Of a stretch of 64,000 nt of DNA, positions 46,508 through 56,222 are shown piece after piece; positions within the stretch are counted from its first letter, which is position 1; each line of letters starts with the position of its first letter. The position numbers and the translations under genes are program-made. The notes under the pieces were generated by a model. That model searched no databases and had not been told where the DNA came from. It saw only the letters and a program-made list of their open reading frames with translations. The stretch spans positions 113,941,070-114,005,069 of the forward strand of contig CM023449.1 in assembly GCA_013339765.2 (NCBI GenBank). The letters run 5' to 3'. The DNA comes from Haemaphysalis longicornis (taxonomy: Eukaryota > Arthropoda > Arachnida > Ixodida > Ixodidae).

Positions 46508-49500
46508 TTACGCTATACATTCAATAAAGTATTCCCTGGCGGGTCTAGCATTGGCATCAGCATGCCTGACCGCCATACGAACTCTCCACAAACTATGTAG
46601 AGATAGGAGCATGGTCATGTCGTAGGGCACTCCCCGTTCATTTTCCGTTGGAAGGTGCACCTAATGCCGTAAGGAGAAAGTGGCAGGTCCTTTTTCGAAG
46701 TCCTCTGCAGAATGTCCAATGAAATACTGCGTCCCAGCACTCCAGGAAGATGTGTTCAACTGTTTCTATTTTTTTGCACAAACGACAGTTTTCGGACCCG
46801 TAGACAAATAACCCCTTTTCTTCCAACCAAGGATTCACAGGAAGAGTGCCACTATGCAACTGGAAAAAGAACGTTTTGCAGAATGATTTAACTGGCATTT
46901 TCTTAATCCTTTGAAGGACATCTTTGCCTTTTCCAGTTGGGTACAGCAACCGATATATTGGCACGGGCAAGCATACATCAACTAGATCTTTGTACAGACG
47001 TTTCCACGTGACAACACTCAGGTATTCTGTCGAAAATCGCACTTTGAGGAGTTTGACGGCACGCACAACTTCACTCAAAAACCCTCTCACAGACACTGGT
47101 CTTGCATCACTAGTTGACACAACTAACTCAGGGAGAGTGTGCGATAGCCTTGTCTGAATAACATGGCACAAAAAAGGATCGCTTTCATCACGAAAGAACA
47201 TGAACCGTGCGACCAAACAGATGTGCAAGGCCCAAACCCCCTGCCTTCGCTGAACGAAAAAGGTTCGTGCGACTCGTTCTTTCCCAAGTTGACCGCCACA
47301 AAAACACCGCGAACACTCGGTGTAACTTCTGAACTATAGTTCTTGACATGCACAGGGCTTGTAGAACATACATTACCTTCGCAACAAGAAACACGTTACA
47401 TACGGTCGAGCGTGCAAACATAGACAAGTCCCGTCCACCCCACTTGAGCGTTTTCTCTCGTGTAGCCTCTATTTGCTCCTTCCAGTACTCGTCTGGGTCT
47501 CTGTAGCACTCAAGTGGCACGCCTAAATACTTAACTGGACACACATTCCACTGGACGTTTGCAAATGTGGACGGCGTGGTTTCTCAATCCCCGTGACAGA
47601 AACCTGAACATTTTTTCCAATTGATTTTGCTCCCAGTCACTTCGCAAAACAAGCAGGCTTCTTTTACAGTCTCCTTCACGCTATCTGTGTCCTCGCAAAA
47701 CACGGCAATGTCATCCGCGTACGACAGTGCTTTCACTTCACTTGACTGAAGCTTGATCCCGTGTACAGCACTATTTTCAAGTATTTTCAAACAAAAGGGT
47801 TCGAGATAGATAGCAAATAGCAACGGACTCAAAGGGCACCCTTGCAGTACCGATGACAGTACGGGGAAGCTCTGACTCACGTTTTTGTTTATCACTAGGT
47901 TTGCTGTGCACTGCTTGTATGCCATCGTCACGCCTTCTAAAATGACCGACAATAGGTACACATGGCGCAAAATGCTGAACAACACTTCGTGCACCACCCT
48001 ATCGAAAGACTTTTCGAGGTCAATTGTAACATTGCCACTTTACCACCTAGTGCATCAATCATCTGTAATATACTTCGCGCCACATGAATGTTTGTGTAAA
48101 TTGTCCTTCCTTTAATCCCACATGTTTGGTGTGGCCCCACTATTTCTTTAATGACTAATTGTAACCGGCTTGCCAGAATTGTCATTAAGATCTTGTAATC
48201 GACATTGGTAAGGCTAATTGGTCGGTAACACTCGACTTGCAGCAGCTTCTCTGGATCGTCGCTTTTGGGAATTAAGACGATGTGACTTCTTTGAAAGGAC
48301 GACGGCATTTTTTTACACTGGTACGCTCTCGTAAACACCGCGTGCAATTTCACCGCTTAATCTTTCTTGAACATTTTGTAAAAAGCAGCGCTGATGCCGT
48401 CCGGCCCTGGTGACTTGCCCTTTCCCAGTTCATCAATTGCCTTTTCTATTTCGCTTACACTTATCGGTTCCTCCAGTCTCGCCTTGACCTCTTCATCTAA
48501 CTTTGGCATAAGAGACAAAAATTTACTTTCATAGTCTTCTTTAAATCAACTTTGATGACTTAAAAGACCTCGATAGTGCTGAACAAATTCGCGTTCTATT
48601 AGGTCGCTGTCTTCAGTAACTTCATTTCAGCATCGTATCCTAGCGATTACGTTGCGTTTCGCATACCTTTTTTCTTCCCCTAACGCTCACTTCGTAGGTG
48701 TTTCATTTGACCATAACCGTTCCGCGCGTGCGCGTATCATTGCCCCCCTGTATCTTTCGATGTCGATAACCTCGAGGGCATTTTTCACTTCTTTCATTTC
48801 TTTACTAAATATTCTAGGCGCTGCGCATTCCTGGCTTAGCAAAAACTTCAATTGCGTCGGCAGCTCTTCCTCTTTTTTCCTTTCATTGTACCGTAGTAAA
48901 CTCGCACGCTCTATTGCTTTCATTTTCACGTCATTCTTAAACTGCTCCCACCGAACAAAAACATGATCACCTTTTCCGATAAACTCGTGCACCCGCTCAT
49001 TTTACTATGTTGACAAACTTTTCGTCTTCGAGTAGCTTTGGGTTGGGCTTCCAGAGATTCCAATTAAATGTCGCCTTTTTTTGCTTTATACCTATCGTAA
49101 GCGTCACCAACGCGTGGTCACTAAAGGATACTTGATTGACATTGTAACTTGTGCAACATGGTATAAGCTTCAGCGATACGTACAGCCTGTCCAGCCTTGC
49201 ATGACTCTGGTTTTGGAAGTGTGTGTATTCTGGAGGCTGGCCACTGGCCAGAGCGGAGCCAACATCCTCTAACTCATACTCGTGTACCAGTTCATTCAAG
49301 AAAATGGCGCTTTTGTCCCTGACAGGCCGCCCCTTTACTCCATCTTCAGCGTTACATACGCAGTTAAAATCTCCAAGGAGTACAACATTCCTGTCGGTGC
49401 GTAAAAAGCTCTTCACTCGCTCAAAAAACACTTTTCTATCATTCTCTTTGTTTGGTGCATATACACATACAACACGCCAGTACATTTCCGACACAGTACA

Positions 49501-49822
49501 TTTCCGACAAAAAGAAATCACACACAACCAGCCTGCCATCATCGCCTGCCGTTACACTTTCTTCCAAAATACCTAGGCTATTCCGCAGTAAAAGTAAACA
49601 GCCCCCTGATGTACCCACAGCATGGCAAACACACACGTTGTAGTTTCCTCGAAACTGCGAAATAATATGCTCCGTCTGCTCCTCAGTTTCTACTTTAGCC
49701 TCATGAATGGCGATTAGGTCAAGGTCATATTTAATAAAGAGCCTACTCAGCTGGCACTGCCTCCTTCTGGCCGCCAAACCCCGGACGTTTATCGTACCTA
49801 TTCGCAATGCTGTTTTATCCAT
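46508..49822 (-). pseudogene. Tx1-like C ORF2 (endonuclease, RT, CCHC), frameshifted
   Basis: It would nick DNA and reverse-transcribe the element RNA at the target. Endonuclease: LRIGTINVRGLAARRRQCQL (from 49,822), AIHEAKVETEEQ (catalytic Glu), then after a shift WRVVCVYAP, VVLLGDFNCV, ARLDRLYVSL and FSDHALVTL. RT: YRPISLTNVDYKILMTILAS, HQTCGIKGRTIYTNIHVARS (48,353 frame), QGCPLSPLLFAIYLEPF and an intact YADD at 47,710-47,721; thumb KYLGVPLECYRDPDEYW. The C-terminal region has CRLCKKIETVEHIFLEC (C-x2-C-x7-H-x4-C), the knuckle usual in L1/Tx1 proteins, and ends with TAA at 46,508. About seven frameshifts or stops separate the blocks, some possibly sequencing indels. It is the only copy here with both YADD and a C terminus. 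Confidence 0.88.
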
Positions 49823-49918
49823 TGATGTCTCGAATAATGACACAGACTAGGAGCAGAAATTTCGCTGCATCTCTCAATACACTGTTGGCAACTCACTACA
49901 CCCAACCCACCCACGCAT

Positions 49919-49955
49919 ACACACACACACGCAAGCACACACACACACACACACC
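49919..49955. repeat. (CA)n microsatellite between ORF2 and ORF1 of element C
   Basis: An interrupted CA repeat on the plus strand within the inter-ORF region; absent at the same place in B2 and D, so it grew in this copy or lineage. Confidence 0.85.
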
Positions 49956-50062
49956 CAAACCCAAAAAACCTTGTGATGGTGGCATACCTCGAGGGCACTT
50001 TGCAAGATCGTTGAGAGCTTTGAGTCTGCCATTACAAGTCTGCTTTCGACACGTGTCCACCC

Positions 50063-51364
50063 TCATTTCTTGGGGGGCTTCGATGCACTCTTATGTCTCT
50101 CCGTTGGAATGTTCAGTCTCACCTTCAGTTTCGGTCGACGCCGAACACCGGTTTCCGTAGACACTTCACACGCACTAGTATTCCCGGAGCCTTCGTCGTC
50201 GTCATCGTCGTCGTCGTCCGGGACCCGTTTGCCACTCGCGCAATTGGCGTCGGCCATTTCAGCGTCTGCCTCGTCCTGTTGTGTTGTTCCTTGCAAGTCG
50301 TCGCTTACAGGAGGTTGGCTTCCGTCGCTGGTAGGGCCGGCTCGCTGGGTTGCAGTAGCGGACAGCACTTCCACAATCTCTGGTTCACCGCACTGCTTGC
50401 CTTCTTGCTGCTCTTTGGCTTCTTCTAGTCCGGGTAGTTGAAGCTCGGGGGTGGTGGTTCGGCCGCCGTCCTACTCTGCCTCGTCCTCCCCCTTGTCGCT
50501 GCCCTTTTCACCCTTGGCGTCGTCCTTGACGTCTATTGCCGCTGCACCGGGTTCTTCCTCTCGTGCCCTGGCTGCTTCTTCCGTATCGGCTTCATCCATG
50601 AGGTGTTCCGACGCTTCGTCGACGACCGCTGGACCAGTGACACTTGCGTAAGTCTTGACGCAAGCGTCGGCGTCATGACCGAAGTGTCTACACGTTTCAC
50701 AGCGGGGCACTCGACATTCCCTGCGGACGTGACCTGTGCCGCGGCAGCGTAGGCACATGGGGGTCCTACCCGGGACAGCGACCAGCGCATTGTCCCATGC
50801 GACACGTAGCTGATGAGGCAGGTCCTCCACTTTCAGCCCGGCCTTCAGTTTGAGCGACACGGACCGCGTCGTTGATGCTTGCTCGGAACAGCCGCGAACT
50901 CGCCACCGCTCCCTCGCTACTTCGGTCACTTTTCCGTAGGGCGCAAGAGCCACCCGCACATCGTCGTCGGTCACGTTATGCAAAACCCAGTGCAGCTTGA
51001 GCCGAATGTCTTGGTTGCTGGGGTCGACGATGATACACCGCCTTTCCTTCACCGTCACCTCCTTCGCACCAAGCGTTTTCTTCAATGCTTCGGCATTCTT
51101 GAACGTGACAGCCCAAACATGATTAATTTGAAACGCCCCCAACAAGGCAACGTGGGCGAGCGCTCCCAATCTTATCAGCATATCACGAAAATCTTCCACC
51201 CGGTATGGCATTGCTTTAATATCAGCGTGAAAAAATAAAGTATTCGAAACAGTACGACCTGTTGGCAGAGTCGGCAGAAGAACATGGTATTCCTGAGAAA
51301 TACTTTCCATGGTCCTGTTTCCGCGACCCGGGTGGGCCGGAAAATCCGCTCTCGAAGAGCTCAT
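50063..51364 (-). pseudogene. Tx1-like C ORF1 (RRM-like, CCHC), one stop
   Basis: From MSSSRADFP at 51,364 to TAG at 50,063 the frame has a single interruption, TAG at 50,471-50,473, inside the variable acidic tail. Order: FFHADIKAMPYRVEDFRDML, an RRM-like block around LHNVTDDDVRVALAPYGKVT, then two knuckles (CLRCRGTGHVRREC and CETCRHFGHDADAC), an acidic linker, a run of Asp from GAC/GAT triplets (about 50,193-50,222), and a basic C terminus RRRPKLKVRL. Because the stop follows all recognised domains, a truncated 298-residue protein with the RNA-binding parts could still be made. The frame also extends upstream through the target tRNA stub to an ATG at 51,451. Confidence 0.85.
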
Positions 51365-51405
51365 GAAAAACACGTCCGCACACCGCGGTGGCCGGAAGTG
51401 GAATC

Positions 51406-51418
51406 GAGCTATCCGGGC
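51406..51418 (-). other. tRNA-Lys 5' stub (target-site duplication) of element C
   Basis: GCCCGGATAGCTC on the minus strand, followed by the element start GATTCCACTTCC. The same 13 nt, with one extra C, start the tRNA at the other end of element C (46,322 downwards). Confidence 0.88.
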
Positions 51419-51617
51419 CCATTCGAGAGCCCATACAATGCCCTTCCGCATCCTCAGGTTGGACTACTACGCAATAAAGAGGACCATTGTTCCATTTCTA
51501 TTCAGTCTATCGACGGCAGAATGACGTACAGGGAGCACGTTCTAGACATGAGTACTGGAGATGGCTCTCGAACTTTATAAACCAAAAACAAACCCGCCGA
51601 GAAAAAAAGATGCGCTC

Positions 51618-51690
51618 GCCCCAAACAGGGACTCGAACCCTTGACCGTAAGGTTAAGAGCCTAACGCTCTACCGCCTGGGCTATCCAGGC
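51618..51690 (-). pseudogene. tRNA-Lys-like with anticodon CUU
   Basis: The anticodon loop is CTCTTAA, giving CUU (also Lys) through one A-to-G change on the minus strand relative to the other units. Acceptor strands have several mismatches and one extra base, and the T stem has one mismatch, so it is probably not functional. Confidence 0.6.
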
Positions 51691-51888
51691 CCATTGAAGA
51701 GCCCGTACAATGTCCTTCCGTATTCTGAAGTTGGACTATTACGCAATAGAGAGGACCATCGTACCATTTCTAATCGGTCTATCGACGGCAGAATGAGGTA
51801 CAGGGAGCACGTTCTAGACATGAGTACCAGAGATGCCTCTCGAACCTTATAAACCAAAAACAAACGCGCCGAGAAAAAAGGTGTTCTC

Positions 51889-51960
51889 ACCTGAACAGAA
51901 ATTTGAACCCTGGACCCTTAGGTTAAAAGCCTAGCGCTCTAACTACTGAGCTATTCGGGC
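51889..51960 (-). pseudogene. tRNA-Lys(UUU)-like, diverged type
   Basis: The anticodon is UUU. The T stem pairs only with wobbles (CAGGG with TTCTG), the acceptor has one mismatch, and the D loop has lost the GG pair. Shares its T arm with the unit at 53,239. Confidence 0.65.
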
Positions 51961-52159
51961 ACATTCCAGAGCCCGTACAATGTCTTTCCGCATCCTGAGG
52001 TTGGACTATTACGCAATAGAGAGGACCATCGTTCCATTTTTAATCACTCTATCGATGGCAGAATGAGGTACAGGCAGCACGTTCAAGACATGACTACCAG
52101 AGATGCCTCTCGTACCTTATAAACCAAAAACAAACCCACCGAAAAAAAAAGATGTGCTC

Positions 52160-52230
52160 GCCCGAACCGGGACTCGAACCCTTGACCGTTAGGTTAAAAG
52201 CCTAGCGCTCTACCGACTGGCTATCCGAGC
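52160..52230 (-). pseudogene. tRNA-Lys(UUU)-like, D-stem deletion
   Basis: One base is missing in the D stem as at 45,980; mismatches in the T stem and acceptor. The anticodon is UUU. Confidence 0.65.
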
Positions 52231-52429
52231 CCATTCGAGAGCCCGTACAATGCCCTTCCGTATCCTCAGGTTGGACTATTACGCAAGATAGAGGACCATC
52301 GTTCCATTTCTAATCAGTCTATCGACGGCCGAATGAGGTACAGGGAGCCCGTTCTAGACATGAGTACCGGAAATGGCTCTCGAAACATATAAACCAAAAA
52401 CAAACCCGCCGAGAAAAAAGGATGTGCTC

Positions 52430-52500
52430 GCCCGAACGGGACTGGAACCCAGGACCGTTAGGTTACAAGCCTAACGCTCTACCGACTGAGCAATCCGGGC
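52430..52500 (-). pseudogene. tRNA-Lys-like with anticodon UGU (Thr)
   Basis: The anticodon loop is CTTGTAA, so the middle base has changed and the anticodon would read Thr codons. One base is missing in the T arm (CGAACGGGACTGG on the plus strand). The acceptor and D stems are good. If it were expressed it would be a potential mischarging tRNA, but the T-arm defect argues against function. Confidence 0.6.
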
Positions 52501-52698
52501 CCATTCGAGAGCCCGTACAATGCCCTTCCGTATCCTCCGGCTGGACTATTACGCAATAGAGAGGACCATCGTTCCATTTTTATACAGTCTATCGACGGCA
52601 GAATGAGGTACAGGGAGCACGTTCTAGACATGAGTACCGGAGATGGCTCTCGAACCTTATAAACCAAAAACGAACCCCCTAGAACAAAAGATGTGCTC

Positions 52699-52770
52699 GC
52701 CCGAACAGGAATTTGAACCCTGGACCCTTAGGTTAAAAGCCTAACGCTCTAATTAGTGAGCTATCCGGGC
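52699..52770 (-). pseudogene. tRNA-Lys(UUU)-like, altered A box
   Basis: Acceptor, anticodon and T stems pair, but the D loop reads ACTAATTA in place of AGTCGGTA, removing the GG of the A box. Transcription and folding would be weak. Confidence 0.65.
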
Positions 52771-52969
52771 ACATTCCAGAGCCCGTACAATGTCTTTCCG
52801 CATCCTGAGGTTGGACTACTACGCAATAGAGAGGACCATCGTTCCATTTCTAATCAGTCTATAGATGGCAGAATGAGGTACAGGCAGCACGTTCTAGACA
52901 TGACTACCAGACATGCCTCTCGCACCTTATAAACCAAAAACAAACCCGCCGAGTAAAAAAGATGTGCTC

Positions 52970-53040
52970 GCCCGAACAGGGACTCGAACCCTTGACCGTT
53001 AGGTTAAACGCCTAACACTCTACCGACTGGCTATCCGGGC
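52970..53040 (-). pseudogene. tRNA-Lys(UUU)-like, D-stem deletion
   Basis: A one-base D-stem deletion as at 45,980 and 52,160, one T-stem mismatch, and U33 changed to G. The anticodon is UUU. Confidence 0.65.
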
Positions 53041-53238
53041 CCATTCGAGAGCCCGTACCATGCCCTTCCGTATCCTCAGGTTGGACTATTACGCAATAGA
53101 GAGGACCATCGTTCCATTTCTAATCAGTCTATCGACGGCAGAATGAGGTACAGGGAGCCCGTTCTAGACATGAGTACCAGAGATGCCTCTCGAACCTTAT
53201 AAACCAAAAACAAACGCGCCGAGAAAAAAGGTGTTCTC

Positions 53239-53310
53239 ACCTGAACAGAAATTTGAACCCTGGACCCTTAGGTTAAAAGCCTAGCGCTCTACCGACTGAG
53301 CTATCGAGGC
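53239..53310 (-). pseudogene. tRNA-Lys(UUU)-like, diverged T arm
   Basis: The T arm is of the 51,889 type, but the D arm is standard. There are acceptor mismatches at both strands. The combination suggests exchange between unit types within the array. Confidence 0.65.
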
Positions 53311-53509
53311 CCATTCGAGAGCCCGTACAATGCCCTTGCTTATCCACAGGTTGGACTACAACGCAATAAAGAGGACCATCGTTTCATTTATAATCAGTCT
53401 ATCGACGGCAGAATGAGGTACAGGGAGCCCGTTCTAGACATGAGTACTGGTGATGGCTCTCGAACCTTATAAACCAAAAACAAACCCGCCGAGAAAAAAG
53501 GATGTGCTC

Positions 53510-53581
53510 GCCCGAACAGGGACTCGAACCCTGGACCGTTAGGTGAAAAGCCTAACGCTCTACCGACTGAGCTATCCGGGC
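53510..53581 (-). tRNA. tRNA-Lys(UUU)
   Basis: All stems pair perfectly; the only difference from the best units is A38 to C in the anticodon loop (CTTTTCA). T6 lies downstream on the minus strand. It is one of the most intact genes in the array. Confidence 0.7.
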
Positions 53582-53619
53582 CAATTCGAGAGCCCGTACA
53601 ATGCACTTCCGTGCAAAAC

Positions 53620-56068
53620 GTACCAAAGTTTCGCGAACAAAAATATGTTGCACACCGTTGCGCGCGCAAACATCGACAGCGCACGCCCCTTCCCTTCCCT
53701 TCCCACTTTTCCGCTTTATCACGCAACGCAGTCGTCTGGCTTCGCCAGTACGGGTCGCTATCTCTGTAGTTTTCAAGTGGAATGCCTAAGTATTTGACCG
53801 GCACAACCTGCCAGTTCATACCTTCAAAGACAGTAGCGGTTACGTCCCAATTGCCATGCCAGAATCCCAAGCACTTGCTCCAATTTACCGAGCTCCCAGT
53901 ATATTCACAAAACGTCTTAAGCAACGCATCGCTCGTACTAATGCTTTTTCTGTCTCAACAAAATAAAGCGATATCGTCCGCGTATGCCAATACACGTACC
54001 CCGCACGCCTGCAACTGGAAACCATGAATATATTGCTGATTATTATGCTAGCACAAAACGACTCGATGTACAAACAAAGAGCAAAGGGGACAGCGGGGCA
54101 CCTTGCCGGCACTGAACGCGTGACAGTTATTTGACGGCTCACCTGACTATTTATTACCAGCCTTGTTGAACACTCCTTATACGACGCCATTCTTACGCCC
54201 TCCGTTATTACTTTTCCTAGGTTTATTGTTTTCCAAAATAGTATAGAGTAGCTCATGTGAGACCTTATCAAAGGCCATTCTCAAGGTCTATTTGTAGCAT
54301 GGGCTACAACTTCTACCATTCCGTCACAACACTCGAGAGATGCCCGTGCTATGTGTATATTACTAGTTATAGACCTTCCTTGTATTCCACATGTTTGGTG
54401 TTCCGCCTACTATGTCAATATCACACTCTGTAACCTCCTTGCTAAGACTTTCATTAGTATTTTATAATCTACATTCGGTAAAGATATCGGCCTATACGCA
54501 AGAACTTTTCTGAGCTCTTCTTTTACATTTGTTTTTGGGTATGCGAACAGTTGCGCGATTGTGAGAACGAGGGTGGAAGTTTCCTAGTGTGTACGCTTCT
54601 GTGTACAGGTCACATACACTGGACTTAGGTGATTGGGGAAAGCTTTGTAGAACGCAGTGCACAACCCGTCAGGCCTGGATACTTTACCAGGACTTGATTC
54701 TCGATAGCCTTCCTAACTTCTTCTACTGTAATTGCTAAGATTAAATTTCTTTTACCTTCTTCATCTATCGCGACAACAAATTAAAAAATTGTTTTAAATC
54801 GTTCTACGTCTACAGGTTGACACGAAAAGAAACCAGCATAAAACTCACAAAAAGCATTGCTAATTGCTTTTTGTCACGAGAACCTGCCTTTATACTCTAT
54901 TTCCGCGATAGAGTTGCGGGTAGCGTATCTCTTTTCAGAGCTAAGTGCTCTCTTTGTAGGGGCTTTCCCTAACATGAACTTTTCCGCACGAGCTCGCACT
55001 ATCGCGCCATGATATTTTTCTTGTTCTATAGCCTCTATCTGATGTTTCAAAGTTTTAATGTCTTCCTTGAACAGTTCAGGTGACTTGCACTCTAGTGTAG
55101 AAAGCGTCTCCAGGTTTGCTCTAAGCAGGGCTTCCTTTTTTCTTTTCTCATAATTTAAGGCAGCTGACCTTTCCAATGCTGACGTCTTAATTTCTGCTTT
55201 GAAGTTCTCCCACTTAGAGGCACAGTCACATGTATCCTGTTCAAGGTTCCTAATCTTTTTCGTCACTTCTTTTACAAATTCTTCATCCTTCAACAATAAG
55301 CTGTTCATTTTCCACAAGTCCCAGTTGAACGACTTTTTATCTTTGCGCTTTCCAATCAAGAACGACACTAGGCAATGGTCGCTGAACGACACGGGTGTAA
55401 CACTATACTCCGAGCACTGCGCCAGAAGTTCTAACGAAATATATGCTCGGTCTAATCTTGCCTGGCTCGTGCCTTGAAAGTGGTGAAATGGATCTCTGCG
55501 TCTTACATTCCAACGCATCCCCCACGTCTTCCAAACCAAAATCTGCCGCGATACCATTCAATGCAATCGTGCTTCTGTGCTGATAAGGGAGTCAAGTAGA
55601 TTTATCGCGAGCCGAGCACACACATTAAAAATCTCCCATTTACACGACAACCCGTTCTGTGGCCAAGCACGCCCGTAATTCTTCGAAAAACACTTTCCTT
55701 TCATCATATTTTGTCGGCGCTTACACGCAAACAATGCGCCATTCTTTTGAGGCCAAAATAAAATCACAAACAAAGCGCCCAGACAAACTGGACATCACGT
55801 TTTGCACTACTGCGCCGCTGCTCCGACGTATTAAAATGAGACACCCAGCCGATAAACCAACGGCATGGCTGACACAGACTTCATAACTGGAATTGAACAC
55901 CCCCACCATCCTTTCCGTGCTTTGCTCGGTCTCTACTTTAGTCTCCTGAAAGGCCACGACGTCTAACTGCCTTTCGCTGATGAGTCTGTACAGTTGACTT
56001 TGACGTTTGCGCTCAGAAAGACCGCGTACATTAAGGATGGCACAACGCAGATGATATGAACACCGCAT
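53620..56068 (-). pseudogene. Tx1-like D ORF2, frameshifted and 3'-truncated
   Basis: The N terminus (56,068) reads LRCAILNVRGLSERKRQSQL, then VVAFQETKVETEQS with the catalytic Glu in the canonical QETK form, and WRIVCV. RLDRAYISLEL and FSDHCLVSFL lie in the 55,557 frame, followed by the linker down to 54,874. The GDFN segment is damaged (about 55,620-55,660). The RT region 54,860-53,950 is riddled with single-base indels; the YADD box at 53,973-53,984 is readable and followed by the same TGA (53,955-53,957) as in B1 and B2. KYLGIPLENYRDSDPYWRSQ remains, after which the frame runs into the array (GPDSSVGRALGFSPNGPGFE). The downstream third is missing. Not functional. Confidence 0.85.
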
Positions 56069-56222
56069 GAATGGAAGATGAAGGCACGTCGCACATTGTT
56101 ACACACGCGTTACCGAAACACTGCCCCGCCCCCTTTTCTACCCCTCAAAAAAAATAAAACGTGTTGTCCGTGCCGTAACGCTCACTCGAAGACCTCTCCC
56201 CAAAACACAGCAAACGTTTCGC

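Larger units (their letters stand above)
46323..51405 (-). mobile_element. Tx1-like non-LTR retrotransposon C, complete ends, in tRNA-Lys
   Basis: A 5,083-bp element with both ends. Its 5' end GATTCCACTTCCGG follows GCCCGGATAGCTC of one tRNA-Lys; its 3' end AATAAAGAAAAAAAA is followed by GCCCCGGATAGCTC of the next. The repeated 13 nt are a target-site duplication (with one extra C), and they are the tRNA 5' end with the start of the A box. ORF1, ORF2 and a 185-bp 3' UTR are in the standard order. It is the best guide to the full structure of the family. Confidence 0.9.
51406..53604 (-). repeat. tRNA-Lys array, block 4 (eight units, 270-bp period)
   Basis: tRNA-containing units end at 51,690, 51,960, 52,230, 52,500, 52,770, 53,040, 53,310 and 53,581, a nearly exact 270-bp period. 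An 810-bp higher-order repeat is visible: the unusual text ACATTCCAGAGCCCG with GTCTTTCCGCATCCTGAGG recurs at 51,961 and 52,771, and the AACAGAAATTTGAACCC-type tRNA at 51,889 and 53,239, with a similar one at 52,699. Block 4 lies between elements C and D. Confidence 0.95.

Noticed and set aside
53394..53924. 176-codon ORF joining RT to further residues (SSVGRALGFSPNGPGFE) as a fusion protein
   Set aside because: The second half is the translation of tRNA-Lys and spacer reached across the 3' deletion junction; the first half lacks a start and catalytic residues.
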